Source of the DNA: Blastomonas sp. AAP53
Lineage (GTDB): Bacteria; Pseudomonadota; Alphaproteobacteria; Sphingomonadales; Sphingomonadaceae
Assembly: GCF_000331245.1 (NCBI RefSeq)
Contig: NZ_ANFZ01000008.1
Coordinates: forward strand, 1-64,000
Length of the DNA: 64,000 nucleotides
Direction of reading: 5' to 3'
Part shown: piece after piece, positions 61,201 to 64,000 of the stretch
Layout of the letters: each line of letters starts with the position of its first letter
Position numbering within the stretch: the stretch's first letter is position 1
Notes under the pieces: generated by a model
What the model saw: only the letters and a program-made list of their open reading frames with translations
The model's database searches: none
Told to the model about the DNA's origin: nothing
Translations under genes and position numbers: made by a program

Positions 61201-64000
61201 TTACCACTGCTTCTTTACCTGGACCGCGACGAAGCGGCCCAGGATATCGGCGTTGGCCGGATCGTAGGCAAAGCCGAGCGACCGATCGACAAATGGGGGA
61301 TCGCGATCGAACAGGTTCTGGATCGTCAGCGCGGCGCTGAGCCCGCGCCGCCAGCCGGTGGCATTGGTCGTCGCGAGACGAAACTGGACGTCGAAACTGG
61401 TCCATGCACCGATCGACCTGAAAGGCACGCTGATATTGTCGGTGTAGTCGCCGACATGGTTTGCGGCAAAATTGACGCCGAAATCGCGCCAGGACCAGTC
61501 AGCCGTTGCCCGCAGCCTGAAGTCGACAGGATTACCGAGCGTCCCGACTCGCTCGATCAGCGGAGAAACAGGTGTGATCTGATCCTTGAAGTCGATCAGG
61601 ACCGACGCATTCGCGCTGAAGGAAAGCCGGTGTTCACCGACCGACAGGCGGTATCTCGCCGCCAGATCCATGCCCCGCACATCCACCCGCGCCGAGTTGA
61701 CGAGCCGCGCATCCACGATGGCACTGAACACGGCAGGGTTGAGCGTTGGCTGGATCGTCGAATTGGGATCTGCGATCAACGCTGCCACGCGGGCGCGGTT
61801 ATCGGCGTTGTTCACAGGATCGATGAAGGTGACGAACGGGGCGAAGATCGGGTTTGTCAGGGCCTGGAGAATGTTCTCGTTGGCGGGTTGCCCGATGCGG
61901 TTGCTGAAGCGGGTCTGGAAATAGGTCGTCTCGAGCGAGAAGCCTGGCCAGTTTGCTGGGGCAACAGTGACCCCGATCGTGAGCGACCTTGCGGTTTCAG
62001 GGTCAAGCTCCGGATTGCCGCCGCCCAGCGAGATGACCTGACGGTTGCCGCCACCGATCGCTGGCAGTTGCGTGTTCGAGACGCGAAACGCATCGCGCAC
62101 TTCGAAAAGCGCGGGCGCACGGAATGAACTGCCGGCGCTGGCGCGAACCGTGAGACCGGTCAGCGGTTGCCAGGCCAGGCCGATCTTGGGATTGATCGTG
62201 GTCCCGAAGTCGGAATAGCGCTCGGCCCTGACCGCTGCTGACAGATCAAGACGCTCCACACCCGGCACCGCATTGTCTGCGCCGACCAATGGGGCAGCAA
62301 CTTCCGCAAAGGCCGAAAGGACTGTTCGGTCTGCATCGATGGGTATGCCCGCGGTTGGTGTGCGTCCCGACAGGAAGCTGACTGTGGCGCGCGAAAAGTG
62401 TTCGCGGCGCGCCTGCAGTCCGACCGCGAGCTTGATGGCCCCACCTGGCCCATCAAACACTGTCCCGTCTGCAATCAGGCTGCCATTGAGGAGACCGCTG
62501 CTGAAGCGTTCCTGGATGAAGCCGGTCCCGATAAAGTCGAGCACGGCACGGTTGTTGCTCCGGCCCTCGCCGAACGGGTTGAAGAACCCGTCTCGCGCGG
62601 TGCTGAAGGGTGTCAGTGGGTCGTCGGGCGTTGTTCCGAGTGCTTCATTGAGGGCTGTTGCATTGAGGATATTGTCGTTGCGGCGCTGGTCTGTCTGGCG
62701 CGCGGCCGAGACAAAGCCGTCGACCTGCCAGTCACCGCCCAATTCTGCGCGAAGGCCGGTCGTCACCGACCAGGCCTCAACCTTGCCACGCGTCTGCAAG
62801 GGGCCCAGGTCCCGGTCGAACAGATAGGCGATATTTGTCACCGCGCTGCCGTTCGGCGACACGAAGAACGGATTGGCGCGGGTGACGGACATGACAGTGA
62901 CCGAGGGCTGGGCAAGATGCTCAAAACGCCGGTGTGCATATCTGCCCTCGGCATAGGCAATGATGCCATCCCCCAGCTGTTGCTCGCCCGTCGCGTAAAG
63001 GCTGTGCCGTGTCTGTCTTGGCAGCAGGTCCACCTGTTCGCGAGGGCTGGAAAGATTTTGCCCAGGTACGAAATCCTGAGGACGCAGGGCTGTTCCGTCC
63101 TGACCCGACGGAATGGCGAAGGCCGGAACAAAGGTCCGGAGCGCCGGATCGAGGACAACGACAGTCCCGGGAGACGAGAAAAACAGGCGGTAGTCGTTGC
63201 CACCCAGCGGCCGCAGGTCGGCCGAACGCGTATAGTCTCGCGATGACGAACTCAGCGCTTCGCGACGCTGAAACTCGTAGGCAGCCAGAGCATGGCCGGT
63301 TTTCCATCGGGTTCCGATCAGCTGGCCGAGCTGGACATCCTGGCTTGCGCCCCGTGTCACGCTGCCCAGCCTGTAGCGCGTCTCGGCGCCTTCGTAGTCT
63401 CGGCGGAGCAACAGGTTGACGACGCCGCCAACCGCATCGGAGCCATAGAGCGCCGATGCGCCATCGGGCATCACCTCTATGCGCTCAACCGCAGCCAGCG
63501 GGATAGTAGACAGATCGGTAAAATCACCGCGCCCGCCCGATCCTGCTACCCTGCGCCCGTTGACCAGCGTGAGCGTCGCATCCGAGCCCAAGCCGCGCAG
63601 ATTCACGCTGGATCCTAGCCCGAGATTGTTGATTGTCCGGTCGCTGCCCGTCAGGCTGGTGTCCTCGTTGGCAGTGCCGCCGAAGTTCTGGGGCAGCAGT
63701 GCCAGCGCTTCGGCGACTGTCCCGGTGCCGGTTCTCTCGATGTCCTCTGCCGTCAGTTCGATGAGCGGAGAGACGGCCACGCCCGATGCGCGGATATTGC
63801 TGCCGGTGACAATGATCTGGGCCTCGTTCAGAGGCACAGGGTCCTGGGGCCGCGCAGCAGGCGTGTTCGGGACTGTCGCCGGCGTGGGCCGCCGCCGGAC
63901 GCGTTCCTGCGGCACCGCTGTTTTGGGCTCGGACTGCGCCACCAGCACGATGACGTTGCGCCCCCGCTTGCGGATTGCAATGCGCTGGCCGGACAGCAGG
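61201..64000 (-). CDS. TonB-dependent receptor with N-terminal STN domain (runs off the window)
   Basis: At least 933 residues; the N-terminus lies beyond the window. The visible upstream part (LSGQRIAIRKRGRNVIVLVA) is the end of an STN (secretin/TonB short) signalling domain. A proline-rich linker follows, then the plug (IIVTGSNIRASGVAVSPLIELTAEDIERTGTGTVAEALALLPQNFGG, IPLAAVERIEVMPDGASALYGSDAVGGVVNLLLRRD) and a barrel ending in VQVKKQW with an aromatic last residue. STN receptors usually signal through FecR and a FecI sigma factor, which would be expected just outside the window. It is probably the importer of the lasso peptide. Confidence 0.92.
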   Translation of the reverse strand, partial: LLSGQRIAIRKRGRNVIVLVAQSEPKTAVPQERVRRRPTPATVPNTPAARPQDPVPLNEAQIIVTGSNIRASGVAVSPLIELTAEDIERTGTGTVAEALALLPQNFGGTANEDTSLTGSDRTINNLGLGSSVNLRGLGSDATLTLVNGRRVAGSGGRGDFTDLSTIPLAAVERIEVMPDGASALYGSDAVGGVVNLLLRRDYEGAETRYRLGSVTRGASQDVQLGQLIGTRWKTGHALAAYEFQRREALSSSSRDYTRSADLRPLGGNDYRLFFSSPGTVVVLDPALRTFVPAFAIPSGQDGTALRPQDFVPGQNLSSPREQVDLLPRQTRHSLYATGEQQLGDGIIAYAEGRYAHRRFEHLAQPSVTVMSVTRANPFFVSPNGSAVTNIAYLFDRDLGPLQTRGKVEAWSVTTGLRAELGGDWQVDGFVSAARQTDQRRNDNILNATALNEALGTTPDDPLTPFSTARDGFFNPFGEGRSNNRAVLDFIGTGFIQERFSSGLLNGSLIADGTVFDGPGGAIKLAVGLQARREHFSRATVSFLSGRTPTAGIPIDADRTVLSAFAEVAAPLVGADNAVPGVERLDLSAAVRAERYSDFGTTINPKIGLAWQPLTGLTVRASAGSSFRAPALFEVRDAFRVSNTQLPAIGGGNRQVISLGGGNPELDPETARSLTIGVTVAPANWPGFSLETTYFQTRFSNRIGQPANENILQALTNPIFAPFVTFIDPVNNADNRARVAALIADPNSTIQPTLNPAVFSAIVDARLVNSARVDVRGMDLAARYRLSVGEHRLSFSANASVLIDFKDQITPVSPLIERVGTLGNPVDFRLRATADWSWRDFGVNFAANHVGDYTDNISVPFRSIGAWTSFDVQFRLATTNATGWRRGLSAALTIQNLFDRDPPFVDRSLGFAYDPANADILGRFVAVQVKKQW

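Noticed and set aside
1-64000. CRISPR arrays, insertion sequences, rRNA operons or riboswitches
   Set aside because: No regularly spaced repeats, transposase motifs, rRNA signatures or known riboswitch cores were recognised.

Overview
The window looks like the chromosome of a GC-rich alphaproteobacterium of the Sphingomonadales, probably Sphingomonadaceae. The pointers are TonB-dependent receptors, an HWE-family kinase beside Crp-like regulators, the SRPBCC/alcohol dehydrogenase pair, DUF4403 and DUF4142 lipoproteins, and a lasso-peptide locus of the isopeptidase type. The genus cannot be decided from what is visible. Gene calls rest on reading frames, motifs and ribosome-binding sites; no database search was run.

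Region 1 (1-13 kb) is mostly housekeeping. A minus-strand envelope-sugar operon (ugd, wecB, phosphohexomutase) is followed by a GNAT-like protein, a membrane desaturase, trhO, pdeM, a large TonB-dependent receptor with a strong terminator, the coupled ppx-rlmE pair, tRNA-Gln(CTG) with its promoter, and a DNA-deoxyinosine glycosylase.

Region 2 (13-36 kb) is a dense stress and osmotic-adaptation block. It holds a PLDc_N-like membrane peptide, a zinc alcohol dehydrogenase and an SRPBCC protein. A Crp regulator is co-transcribed with a degenerate HWE kinase, next to a stand-alone receiver. A DUF4142 lipoprotein follows. One operon encodes a small hydrophilic protein, topoisomerase IB, OtsB, a GH15 enzyme and OtsA, with stop/start overlaps between the last three. 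Then come a hemerythrin protein, a glycosyltransferase/UDP-galactopyranose mutase fusion with a GH5-like partner, a general-stress SDR, a Gly/Gln-rich low-complexity protein, a second Crp regulator, MscS, SemiSWEET, DUF202, a cNMP/patatin lipase, a PRC-barrel protein and a DedA-like protein.

Region 3 (36-51 kb) is core metabolism: thioesterase plus long-chain acyl-CoA dehydrogenase, enoyl-CoA hydratase, malic enzyme MaeB, a GAF-PAS hybrid kinase, a TldE/PmbA-DUF4403 operon, an acyl-CoA ligase and TrmB.

Region 4 (51.3-64 kb) looks like an acquired island, visibly richer in A+T than the rest. It starts with a P4-type tyrosine integrase beside trmB, preceded by three tandem 11-bp repeats. It carries a complete lasso-peptide system: a GntR regulator, a 38-residue precursor, a fused leader-binding/protease protein, a lasso cyclase, a secreted S9 lasso isopeptidase and a TonB-dependent receptor with an N-terminal STN domain that runs off the window. 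The precursor gene is very short and would be missed by ordinary ORF calling. Its predicted core is AIVIAGQQEEFLPILSYA, with an Ala1-Glu9 macrolactam ring. An XRE regulator and a RES/Xre toxin-antitoxin pair sit between the biosynthetic half and the uptake/cleavage half. The logic would be to make and release the lasso peptide, re-import it through the receptor, and linearise it with the isopeptidase. No ABC exporter is present, as is usual for this class.
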